This document shows, piece by piece, positions 43,437 to 56,900 of a stretch of 64,000 nt of DNA. Position 1 is the stretch's first letter, and each line of letters begins with the position of its first letter. The DNA comes from Actinostola sp. cb2023. Taxonomy: Eukaryota > Cnidaria > Anthozoa > Actiniaria > Actinostolidae. The notes under the pieces were generated by a model. That model was not told the DNA's origin, ran no database searches, and saw only the letters and a list, made by a program, of their open reading frames with translations. The stretch is taken from positions 184,501 to 248,500 of the forward strand of contig JAUJYZ010001550.1 of the NCBI GenBank assembly GCA_033675265.1. Direction: 5' to 3'. A program made the position numbers and the translations under genes.

Positions 43437-46400
43437 TTAAACTCGTAATTGAGTTGCAATTTGCATTAAAGACTTGAGCCCAGGCATGAACGAGCTGATC
43501 TCAGAGAAGCTACCGCTGGATATTAGACCCGTGTGTGCCATCAGTCCATGTGGGTAGTCCGCTGACTGGCAAGCTATGCAGACAAAGAAGAACTGTTACT
43601 ATTATGGAATGGGTGAGATTTTTCTGTCTCACCTCCTTGGCATGGAGCATGGAGAAGGGAAGATGACTTTACCACAAGTTTTGTCGAGGGACACTAGTTA
43701 ATCATTACTACATGTGACTGTATTTCCCCCTTGTAAAATAAGATCATATCATCATCATCATCACTACCACCACCATCATCGTCATTACAATATGAAACTA
43801 GGGCCGTATCATCATCATCGCCCCCAGTATTGCTGCAATTCACCACCTCCATCGCCACTATAATCATCATCATCACAATCACCACCATAATCATCACCAC
43901 CATCACCATCCATTACCACCATCACCATCCTCACAATCACCACCACCATAATCACCATCACCATCATCACAATCACCATCCATTACCATAATCACCATCA
44001 TCACAATCCAATACCACCATCACCATACTCATCATCACAATTACCACCATCACCACCATCACCATCACAATCATCATCATCGCCACCACCACCATCATCA
44101 TCATCATAACCTAAGTTTCGTGGGGTCTTACATGAAATACTAACCCCAACACAATCACCTCCACCATCAAACAACATAATTACATAATATAATTAAACAT
44201 ATACAACATGCATCTTGGCATATCTTACCCTGTGCAATGTCATGCAGTCCTCCCAAGATTGGCTTTGGCAACTACAGAAAACAAGCAACATTTACGTTAC
44301 ACTCTCCATTCATCCAGCAATCCATGATCCCCATTCTAAGAACAACATGTTGGCACATACGGTGAAGACACTAAGAACGGGCCGCTTTTCAGTTGGTCGG
44401 ACTTATTGGGGAAAAAATACAAATACAGGAAAAATGTATGTCCGCTGATTGTAATAATATAACTCAAGCAGCCGCCATCTTGGACACTGGCAGGACACAA
44501 AAAGGACTACCTTGATACCAGGTCTAGATTTTCAGGTCCATACAGGCTGAAATGTTATTAAAGTTAGTGGACAGACAGACCGCTACATATGGAAAGCACT
44601 CCTAGTTTTTTTTATACCACAGAACGGTCAGGTCTTCGTGTAGCTGCACAAAAGTCCTGGCTATTATTCTATTGTCGTTCTATGTATTCAGGACAACTTG
44701 TGTAACTACACGAAGACCTTGCCCACAGAACAAGGTTAGCGCTTAGGGCTGTGGGAGTATCCATGATTATTGGACGTTCGTATAAAGCGAGTTTCTACTG
44801 AACACAATGGTGCTGTGAGTTTACCTTTTGCTCTCTAAGTATGTCGTACAGAGCTTCAAGTCGCTTGGAAACATCGTCTAGCTTTCGCTTTGTATGCTGT
44901 GAAAAATTGAAGATTATTAGGTGCAATAACGCTTAGGGGCCAAAAAGGCCTGCGTAGCCAGGCTCCATAGCGGATGGGCCTGGCTACGCAGTCTAGGTCC
45001 AACATCGGAGACCATCATTATGAAGGGGGAACCATCCTCAGGGGTCATTATCTCAAGGGTTCATGATCACCAGGGACAATAACGCTTAGGGGCCAACATA
45101 GCCTACGTAGCCAGGCTCCGTAGGGGAAGGGCCTGGCTACGCAGTCTAGGTCCAACATCAGGGACCATCAATATGAAGGGGGAACCATCCTCAGGGGTCA
45201 TTATCTCAAGGGTTCACGATCATCACGGACAATAACTCTTATGGACCAACATCGGGGTCCATCATTATGAGGGGAACCATCTCCAGGAACTTACATCGGA
45301 AGCTATTCCTAATAAGCGATGTACTTACTGGATTGTTAGCAGAAGCCTTGCACCGCTGTACTAAACCATCAAATGTTTCTTGTATGATCACGTGTTCACT
45401 GGGTACAGGGCCTTTAATGACCTCGGCTGGTTTCTCCTGTCAATCATACACACAGTCAGTACAATACTAATGGGTTGCCTTGACTACCAGTTTTACCCAC
45501 TTTGACACCTTAAAACCAAGTAAACCCACAAAATACCCAAAGGAAACTTCAACCAACAGGTTGACCTTACTCTCATCCAAGTTTCCAAAACTCATGCCTT
45601 CAGTGTTATTTCACTGTGTTTAATTCTGTGTTCGTAGCTGTCTGTCTGTCACCCAGGTACTGTCCAGGAACCAAATGGTCATCCAAAAAAGTTGTGGTGT
45701 TTTTGATTGTCGTTTGTCCAGGTACTGTCCAGGAAGGTGATGGTTTATCAATGAAGTCAAATTGTCAAGTTTTTAGCTGTTATTCTTTGATAAATATGTT
45801 ATGCTGCCAGGTTAGGTCCAAGCAAAACAGCGACCATGCAAAAATAACTTTACACAAATGTTTCTAAATGTTTACAATTTCACTTACAAACTTAGTATCT
45901 CCACGCATTTGGCTCTAAGGTTTTACAGATATGCACTTTCATTCATTAACACTATTGCTTCCTTAAAGGGCCTTTTAAATAGTGTTAAATCACAAATCCA
46001 ACATTGCTCAACCTATTTTATTTTTCTAACCCTAAAAACTACTTTTATTACAAACTGTCACAAATTATTTTATAACTTATTATTATTATTATTATTTTAT
46101 TTTTCTGAACTACAAACTTATTAAACATTGCTATAAATTTTGTTAAATCACAATTCAACATTGGTAGTTTTATGATTTTTTTTTTGACCTTCCAATTTTT
46201 TACCAGAGTTTGTTTCAGTAAATATTAAAATAATTGTATATTTTTAAGTTTAGACAAAAGAGTTAAGAATAATTCTTAATGTTGATTGTTAAACATGTTA
46301 AATATACTTAAATGTTCTTTTTCATTTACAAATAAGTATATTAATAATGGTAATTGAACTGAGTGGAGTGCAATTTGGTCTGAAATCAAACGCGCGATTA

Positions 46401-49400
46401 CAAAATCGCACGACCGCGTAGCGGGAGTGCGATTTGTAATTGCTGTTTTGATTTCAGACTAAAATTGCACGACACGAAGTTCAATTACCACTTAATTATA
46501 TCCATTTTGAAATTTACACTCATTCGTTTAATTCGGCAAAAACATAAACAACGATTTAAAATATTTACAGCAAAATGTCACGTGACGAGTAGTGCGCATT
46601 GTAAACGATTGAGCACATGCAAAGTCTCTGTTGAACGTACACTCTACTCGACACTTGAATTTGGTAAACAAACGTCCTTCTTTATTGTCTTTCTCGTCGT
46701 TAGAATCACAGACAAAAGCCAGCACATCGCTTTTTTACCGTTGCTGGTTGTTCTTTAGAGTAGTAATTGAAGTACAGCTGATGCAGTTTTGGGATCACTT
46801 GCCCTGCTGTCGTATGACCTTCGTGTTGAGGATTTGCCGAGCCGTGAAACACTGGACATTTTAAAGTAAATACTACGCTTACAGGATAATTATTCTACTT
46901 CAAACGATGCTCAATGGCACTCTGAATAATTCTTAGTGATTGTGGCCCATTGTCTTCGCCGTCCTTGCATTTGACTTCTGCATAGAACTGATCGAGTGAG
47001 AGTCTTGTCGAGGTCAAATCTACAACAGCCGCCATTTTGTTGTCAAGGTGTTATTTCAATTTCAAGATTGTTGGACGTCTTGCAAAACCAATTTTCAGCA
47101 CACAGAAAGCCATTGCTTTGTGGAACGGGAAGTTTATAGTAATGGCCCGATACTTTAATTCATCAATATCTTGGCTTGTGTAGAATTACTAGAAACTCGA
47201 ATGTTTTTCCAATCGCAAATTCAGGAGCATGGACTCGCTACGACACCGGAGCTTGTTCGCTTGTTTTGGTCCTGAGAGGGTGGTTTATTCTGCAAATTTT
47301 CTGAATGCAAATGGATGTCAAATGACGGATAATCATTCACATTCAGTGCCTCTTCAGCTTGAAAGAGGGAATAATTCAATAATAAAAAACTGTAAGCAGG
47401 GAAAAAGTCAAATTTGTTTTGTAAAATTCCAAAGTCTTTCCTCTTCTTTTTTTTTCCTTTTTTTTTTTTCCTGTGTTCTGATTGCTTGTTTTATGTTGTT
47501 CCTGCAATTTCATTGGATGTTCAAATTGGTGCGATTTAGAGCTCAAAAAGGTGCGATTTATTAAAAAGGTGCGATTTGTAAAATAAATCGCACCATTTTT
47601 AACCAATCAGATTACAGGAAATGCTAGTGATTTCAAAATGGATGTAATTAATACAATAATAATAATATCAATAATTAATGACAATTACTAATCCATGCGT
47701 GTGTTTTATTTGTTATTTGCTGTTGATGTTATTCTGCTATTACTCTTGTTGGTAGTGTTGTTGTGGTTGTTTATCTGTTGTTGTTGTTGAATGTAATGCT
47801 TACAATATCTGTTTAATTCAGCAAAAAGTTCCAAGCCTAATGTAAACATAATTAATTTTGTAATCATTTGTCATCATTTTGGATCAGTAAGCGCATTAAC
47901 CACAGTCAACTCTCTGTAAGCAGTACACTCTCAGCCCGGCTTTGAATTTATAGTAAAATAGTGCAGCAGGGACCAGACAAAGGTGTCTATCTTAGAGAGT
48001 GAATTCATAGTAAAATAGTGCAGCAGGGACCAGACAAAGGTGTCTATCTTAGAGAGAGTGAATTTATAGTAAAACAGTGCAGCAGGGACCAGACAAAGGT
48101 GTCTATCTTAGAGAGGGAATTTATAGCAAAACAGTGCAGCAGGGACCAGACAAAGGTGTCTATCTTAGAGAGAGGGAATTTATAGTAAAACAGCACAGCA
48201 GGGACCAGACAAAGGTGTCTATCTTAGAGAGAGGGAATTTATAGTAAAACAGTGCAGCAGGGACCAGACAAAGGTGTCTATCTTAGAGAGGGAATTTATA
48301 GCAAAACAGTGTAGCAGGGACCAGACAAAGGTGTCTATCTTAGAGAGAGGGAATTTATAGTAAAACAGTGCAGCAGGGACCAGACAAAGGTGTCTATCTT
48401 AGAGAGAATGAATTTATAGTAAAACAGTGCAGCATGGACCAGACAAAGGTGTCTATCTTAGAGAGAGGGAATTTATAGTAAAACAGCGCAGCAGGGACAG
48501 ACAAAGGTGTCTATCTTAGAGAGAATGAATTTATAGTAAAACAGTGCAGCAGGGACCAGACAAAGGTGTCTATCTTAGAGAGAATGAATTTATAGTAAAA
48601 CAGCGCAGCAGGGACCAGACAAAGGTGTCTATCTTAGAGAGAATGAATTTATAGTAAAACAGTGCAGCAGGGACCAGACAAAGGTTGTTGTTGAATGTAA
48701 TGCTTACAATATCTGTTTAATTCAGCAAAAAGTTCCAAGCCTAATGTAAACATAACAAAGGTTTTGTAATCATTAGTCATCATTTTTATCAGCAAAGCGC
48801 ATTGCACCATGGACAACTCTCTGTAAGCAGTACACTCTCAGAGAGCTTTGAATTTAGAGTAAAATAGTGCAGCAGGGACCAGACAAAGGTGTCTATCTTA
48901 GAGAGAGGGAATTTATAGCAAAACAGTGCAGCAGCGACCAGACAAAGGTGTCTATCTTAGAGAGAGGGAATTTATAGTAAAACAGTGCAGCAGCGACCAG
49001 ACAGAGGTGTCTATCTTAGAGAGAGGGCATTTATAGTAAAACAGTGCAGCAGGGACCAGACAAAGGTGTCTATCTTAGAGAGAGGGAATTTATAGCAAAA
49101 CAGTGCAGCAGCGACCAGACAAAGGTGTCTATCTTAGAGAGGGAATTTATAGCAAAACAGTGCAGCAGGGACCAGACAAAGGTGTCTATCTTAGAGAGAG
49201 GGAATTTATAGTAAAACAGTGCAACAGGGACCAGACAAAGGTGTCTATCTTAGAGAGGGAATTTATAGCAAAACAGTGCAGCAGGGACCAGACAAAGGTG
49301 TCTATCTTAGAGAGGGAATTTATAGCAAAACAGTGTAGCAGGGACCAGACAAAGGTGTCTATCTTAGAGAGAATGAATTTATAGTAAAACAGCACAGCAG

Positions 49401-50881
49401 GGACCAGACAAAGGTGTCTATCTTAGAGAGAATGAATTTATAGTAAAACAGTGCAGCATGGACCAGACAAAGGTGTCTATCTTAGAGAGAGGGATTTTTA
49501 TAGTAAAACAGCGCAGCAGGGACCAGACAAAGGTGTCTATCTTAGAGAGAATGAATTTATAGTAAAACAGTGCAGCAGGGACCAGACAAAGGTGTCTATC
49601 TTAGAGAGAATGAATTTATAGTAAAACAGCGCAGCAGGGACCAGACAAAGGTGTCTATCTTAGAGAGAATGAATTTATAGTAAAACAGCACAGCAGGGAC
49701 CAGACAAAGGTGTCTATCTTAGAGAGAATGAATTTATAGTAAAACAGTGCAGCAGGGACCAGACAAAGGTGTCTATCTTAGAGAGAGGGAATTTATAGTA
49801 AAACAGTGCAGCAGGGACCAGACAAAGGTGTCTATCTTAGAGAGAGGGAATTTATAGTAAAACAGTGCAGCAGGGACCAGACAAAGGTGTGTATCTTAGA
49901 GAGGGAATTTATAGCAAAACAGTGCAGCAGGGACCAGACAAAGGTGTCTATCTTAGAGAGGGAATTTATAGCAAAACAGTGTAGCAGGGACCAGACAAAG
50001 GTGTCTATCTTAGAGAGAGGGAATTTATAGTAAAACAGTGCAGCAGGGACCAGACAAAGGTGTCTATCTTAGAGAGAATGAATTTATAGTAAAACAGTGC
50101 AGCAGGGATCAGACAAAGGTGTCTGTCTTAGAGAGAGGGAATTTATAGTAAAACAGCGCAGCAGGGACCAGACAAAGGTGTGTATCTTAGAGAGGGAATT
50201 TATAGCAAAACAGTGCAGCAGGGACCAGACAAAGGTGTCTATCTTAGAGAGGGAATTTATAGCAAAACAGTGTAGCAGGGACCAGACAAAGGTGTTTATC
50301 TTAGAGAGTGAATTTATAGTAAAACAGTGTAGCAGGGACCAGACAAAGGTGTCTATCTTAGACAAGTGTCCAGCTAAGATGGATGTCTGCCTAGAGAGTT
50401 TACTGTATCAGCAAGTTGTTCAGTTTCACATGTAATCACATCAGTAGCAAGTGTCTTTAGTAAGATACGAGTCAATTTCAGGTTTCTGTAGTTGAAATGG
50501 TTGTTGATACATCCATGTGCTTGCCGTCACAGGATTATAAGGGTGTGGTAGTGGTAATAACATGCCGTCATGTGGTAATGGTGATGGGGTACCATCACCC
50601 TGACACTCATCATATACCTGAGCAATGCTGGCTGAAGGGTTGGTATAGCTGGGTGGGGCACCCGGTGGACCCCCTTGCAACATCATGTTGGGTGGGTTGT
50701 ATCCTGGGGGGAGCTGACCACCTGGCGGAGGCACTATGGAGTTAAAAACAGAGTATCAATGCAAGTTTATATTCATTTACTCCACATACGCAACCACCCA
50801 AGGCGAAAGTTGCAACTTGTAGGTTGCAATATTAGACTAATAATAATAATAATAATAATAACAATAATAATAATAATAATA

Positions 50882-50917
<36 letters not shown>

Positions 50918-53900
50918 TAATAATAAATAATAATAATAAAAATACATAATAATAATAATAACAATAATAATAAATAATAATAATAATAACAATAATAAAT
51001 AATAATAATAATAACTTATTTATATAGCACATAAAATCCTAAAGTTCTAAGGTGTTTTACAGAAATTGACTACCTTGTTGTTCTTGTTGTTGAAATTGTT
51101 GCTGTTGCTGCTGTTGTTGTTGTTGTTGAAATTGTTGCTGCTGCTGCTGTTGTTGTTGTTGTTGATCTGCTGCACCAAACAGGGGCATCGTAATGGGGGC
51201 AGGTGGTGTGTAGTCACTCTGTAAAAACAATAGCAAATTAAAGTTCAGCACTCCAACCCTGGACACCGGGCCCTTTACTTGGCTATTTGTGTCCTGGCTA
51301 TTTTACCTCAAATGGCAAGAAATGGATGATCTACTGCTATTTTGGGTCCCTGCTATACTTACAAAATTAATTTATAACATTGCATTGATATAACGCGCGC
51401 TCTGATTGGCTAATTGGCGTGCACCCATAACTCAATAGACGCACGCTCACGTCATCGCGCACGCTCTGAAATCAATTGGAAAATAAAATTGCTTTATTTG
51501 AATTTGCAGTAACTATGTTATAAAAGAAATGGCCAACGCTTCAGCTGTGCGTCCATCGAGTTCTGGATGCACGCGGGAGGCTGCTAAGCACTCAAGAAGC
51601 TAGAGTTGCACTTGGTTATGCCTCGTGCTACTCTTACGCTTCTCTCATGCTTAGCAGTCTCCCGCGTGCATCCAGAACTGGATATACGCACGCTAAGCAT
51701 TGACCATTCCTTCAGTGTCCCTGTTATTCTAAACTTAAGAAAACCCCCTGCAAAGGATCTCCATCTCCATTTTCTAGACTGTTCAAGTCTGTAATACTTT
51801 TTCTATCCAAGCATGTCAGGTCAGGCCTGGGACAAGGCTTGATTGAACATGCAGCCAGTCTTATCACACAAATTCCCACCAGAATTAATAATCTGTTCCA
51901 CATCATAGCAGATCCTGGTCAGACCCAGTTCAAAAGCGCATAACACTGTACAGAATCCTTATCCAGGGGTCAATTCAATAAAACATTTACAACTGTAATC
52001 TACAAGTGTAGCTTAGTATTGTTCTTGACAGCTAAAACAATAGCTACACTTGTAAAATACAGGGGTAAAAGTTTTTTTGAATTGACCCCAGTTTATAAAA
52101 GTATCGGATAACAGCATCAACGTATCCACTGAATAAGGATTTATCCAACGGTGAACAATATTATTATTCTCCGAAGTGGAGGTGAGTAGTGGTGGATATT
52201 TACCGAGCCGTGAGTCCTTGTGCAGCAAGGTAAATATTCACCACTACTCACCGACACTGAGGGGGATAATTATTGTTTTAGTATTTACCAAATCAGTTGG
52301 ATACAAAATGTACATGTAGCTGTAGCTGTAGTGAAATGAGACGCCATTTTGAATCTCGTCCCAAAAGTTATGGGAGCCAATCAAAATGCACCAAAATTGC
52401 TATCCACTGATTTGGTAAATGCTAAATAGAGTTATCCACTCTACTTAGACATGAATGACAGGAATCGGCATGTCTGGCCAAACTAAAAGTTTGCTGGTAA
52501 ATGTTAATGTTCTATCGACTGGCTGTTCAAATCTACTTACCTGTTGTTTTCTCTTGTGCAGCATATGAGTATCCCAGCCACCTATGAACAGATACAAGCA
52601 AATGTTCAGTGCCTTTCAAACGTGTCCAGTTATGGGAGGTGCCCACTGGTGGAGGGTGTCTGTTAGAGGTTCAACTTTATACCCCTTGGATTTCAACCTC
52701 AGTATTTCAAACCTCTGCTACTCAAAATACTTTGTATTCTATCTCCGAATGAATACAAATCATTTTCAAACTATTTTACATGACACATGTAACAATTATT
52801 ACAGAATGGGGCATCTCGTTCATTGCTATCAGTAAGGTTTTACATATAGTGCAAAGAACGTAACAAATACATTTTATGGTGAAAGATAGCTAGATACCTT
52901 CGAGTGGCATCAACTAGCTGAACTACTCATTATATACACCTTATCCCCTAAGGTACATCATAGCAGTGTGACACTGAAAACGCCTTGACACAACATACCG
53001 TGCTATGTGCATTGCAAACCCAAATTCATTTTCTTGTACCTTGAGTATTCAAGATAGCAGAGTTCTACAGTACATATTCATGTACCCAATAAAATACAAT
53101 AAAATACAAACAAACAACAATAATAATGACTACAACTCTTACCAGAAGATGGAGGTGGGCCCACTGGGGGTGGGCCCGCAGGGGGAGGACCAGTAGGTGA
53201 CGGCACATTAGCTTGTGGTGCTCCAGGTATCATACCGCTGGGATAACTTGGTACACCTTGAGATGCAGGGTTATACAGCTGCGGCATTCCGCTAGCACCA
53301 TGTGGCGGCATGGGCTGTGATACTGGTGGAGGCTGTGAAATTTGCGGCGATTGAGACTGCATTATTCCAGGTTGGCTCGGCTGATACAATGACACCGGTG
53401 GCTGATAAGACCAGGATGGCTGGGTCACAGCTCCTCCCTGATGACCCTGGGGTCCCATAGGGGGGTTGAAGGGTACCTGGCTAGGTGGTGGCGGTGGCTG
53501 GATAACACCAGTTGGAGGCCTATAGGGCATGGGTGCTGGTTGCGAGGCTGGTTGAAATGTGGCAGGGTTGTAGAATTGCGATGATGGTTGAGGGGTTGGA
53601 TGGGGTTGGTATGGTTGTTGCTGTGGTGGCTGTGGTGGTTGTGATGGCTGGAATACTGGATTTTGAGCCTGAAAATAATCAAGACATTCTTTCATTGGTG
53701 TTCAAGGAATGATGAACAAAATACCAATTTATATTTTAAATTGGCGACGAACAAGCAAGACAAAGCTGAGATAAATACATGCAGTTTCATTTTGATTGAA
53801 TGGAATACAGTCAAACATCTACTAACGGCCACCTCCTCACAACGGCCACCTCCTCACAACGGCCACCTCCTCACAACGGCCACCTCCTCACAACGGCCAC

Positions 53901-56900
53901 CTCCTCACAACGGCCTCACAATGGCCACCTCCTCACAACAGCCACATCTCTGTAACAGCCAGGGTGTGTTGTCCTGGCCACCAGCCTGCCTACACATTTA
54001 CTCGTTTTTGAAACCTCCCCACAATGGCCACAAAAGTTCGTCCCGAGGTGGCCGTTGTGGACAGGTTCGACTGTACAACTTTCTGATTATCATATGGCTG
54101 CAAATTAAATTCACAGTGAAATTGCCACTGGTTTACAAGTAATAGGGCAGTAATAGGCGACTTGCACTAAGAGGTCATTTGACCCTAACCCCCATAAATC
54201 AAACAGCAGTGTCAAAATGAACTCCAGAAATGAAAAGAGCAACTCGAAATTAGCAAAAGGGCAAAGTTTCAGCACATAATGTCTGGTCTGACACAGGAAA
54301 AATGGCATTAAAAATAAAATCGATCATTTTCTAAAAGTTTGTCTGGAAAGTCAAGCCATTAAATGATCTGAATGAAACCCATTATTAAAAAAAAAAAAAA
54401 AAAAAAAAAATCCAATGCATTTTCCAAACAATATCTTAGAAAACGATTGATTTTACTTTTTTAATCATTTCTCCTGTGAATGAATGAATGAAACCTTTAT
54501 GTGTCAAACATTATGCGCTGAAACTTCGCCCTTTTACTAATTTCCAGCTGTTCTTTTCATTTCTGGAGTTCATTTTGACACGGCTGCTTGATTTAAAGGG
54601 GTTGGGATTGTTAGTCCCCTATTGAAATCATGCTAAAATTACGTTATAAAATCACCTGTGTAAACTGCTGTACTGACCTGTGGTGGTTTGTGCTGTGGCA
54701 TTCCATAAGCAGGCTGTTGTTGTGGCTGTGGCTGTATTGGCTGTGGCTGTATTGGCTGTGGCTGTATTGTCTGTGGCTGCGGTGCTGGCTCAGAAAGGAC
54801 ATTGACTCTAGGGAATGGGAACTGTGGTGGAGCTGTTGATGTAGTGAGATGACTTGGGTGTTGGGAGTGGAACAAACGGTCCTTCAACACCAACAGGCTG
54901 GACTGAAACACAAAGGAATAGAAATATAAGATTAAAGAATGGAAAGAAAAGGCTGGTGAGAAGGAGTTAAGGAAGGATGAAATAGAGAAGTGAAGCAACA
55001 GGAAATTTAGAAAAAAGGGAAAGGGAGAAAAGAAGGGAGGGAAGGAGAATGGAAGGAAGAAACAAAAGAAGGAAGGAAACAGGGAGTAAAGGAGGCAGGA
55101 AGAAGAGAGGAAGAGAAGAAGAGAGGAAGGGAAGAAGAGAAAAAGAGAGTTAGGGAAGAAGAGAGGAAGAGAGTTAGGGAAGAAGAGAGGAAGAAAGTTA
55201 GGGAAGAAGGGAGGAAAGGAGGGAGGAAGGGAGGAAGGGAGGAAGGGAGGAAGAGAGTTAGGGAAGAAGAGAGGAAGAGAGTTAGGGAAGAAGAGAGGAA
55301 GAGAGTTAGGGAAGAAGAGAGGAAGAGAGTTAGGGAAGAAGAGAGGAAGAGAGTTAGGGAAGAAGAGAGGAAGAGAGTTAGGGAAGAAGAGAGGAAGAGA
55401 GTTAGGGAAGAAGAGAGGAAGAGAGTTAGGGAAGAAGAGAGGAAGAGAGTTAGGGAAGAAGAGAGGAAGAGAGTTAGGGAGAAGAAGAGAGGAAGAGAGT
55501 TAGGGAAGAAGAGAGGAAGAGAGTTAGGGAAGAAGAGAGGAAGAGAGTTAGGGAAGAAGAGAGGAAGAGAGTTAGGGAAGAAGAGAGGAAGAGAGTTAGG
55601 GAAGAAGGGAGGAAGGGAGGAAGGGAGGAAGGGAGGAAGGGAGGAAGGGAGGAAGGGAGGAAGGGAGGAAGGGAGGAAGGGAGGAAGGGAGGAATAAAAG
55701 GAAGGGAGGAATGGAAAGACATGGCGAAAAGTGTGTGCTTTTCATGTAATTATGATTGTTACATGATTATGCGATAAACAAACCCAACATTCTGTCTGAC
55801 AATATGAATACCTGATCTCCTGACGCCATAAGATATCCCATAGCAGTCTCAAGGCAGCCTTGTGCTGCTAATATAGATGCATATTTACTGGAAAACAAAA
55901 TAAAAATTACTAAAAACATCACACCTTTTGTATTAAAGTCTACAGTTTTATTACCACGTTCCAATGTCGCATGTGATAATATCCCTAGAGTATACCACAC
56001 TTTCTTTGTCACCATTTCAGTATAAATTAACTGAGCACTTTGAATAATTTTTACATGATAATAATGTCAGACGCAACATCGAAACGTCATAAAAATTTTG
56101 CATCACTAGTTTTTGCAATCAAAAGTTTATCAAAGCTGCATTAATTAGTATTATGTAATGTTCTATTATTTTAATCATTGATTAATAAACTGGTAAAGAA
56201 TATAAATATCGATCCATGATTGATCCATGGCCAATACCTGAGTTTTTCTGCCAAAGCATTAGATCCACCATCGACCAACAGTCTTCTTTCTCTCTCAACT
56301 GCTTTCTTCAAAACCATCACTTTCTCAACCAATTCCTTTGAACATCATTACATACATGTATTACAAAGAATTCAAGATAGATATATGTTTTATGTAGATG
56401 TAGGTGTACATGTACATTGTACTTTGTGGAACTAGGAAATACAATGAAGTATGTACTAGTATACTGTCTTGTGGTGTAGAATAAATGTGTCTTGTAATTT
56501 ACTTATGTGATAGAAAATGGCTGTGAATGTCTATATACATGTACATGTAGTTACTACAATTTTGATAATCGACTGGCTAAACCAGAGCGATACAGGTACT
56601 GTACTGCACTGTACTTCACTGTGATGTACATGTAAACATGATGGATTTGTAGATCAGGAGAGAACCAAGCCTAGGGAACGCATGTACAGGGTGAAGCAGA
56701 GAATGTTTCTCTTGCTTTTCGAGTGCTCTACATCTTCCAGAGTGTTAATATAATATAGCTTACAATACTTTTATTAAATATTTTCTACTGACTTTGAGTG
56801 TGATTTGGATTGTTCTATGATTTTGAGCACTCAAGCACATCTATCCTCTAATATAAACATGGTTGTCAGCCAATCCAAGTGTGCGTACATGTACTATCAC

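Noticed and set aside
47940..50370. CRISPR-like or coding repeat (EFIAKQCSRDQTKVSILE)
   Set aside because: No spacers; a head-to-tail satellite in an intron. The translated frames break at unit-length changes.
50441..50617. Sec31 ending with a stop at 50441
   Set aside because: The frame continues to 50441, but a CAG|GTATAT donor at 50617/50618 keeps phase 0 and joins exons that encode the conserved C-terminus at 45.4-43.4 kb.
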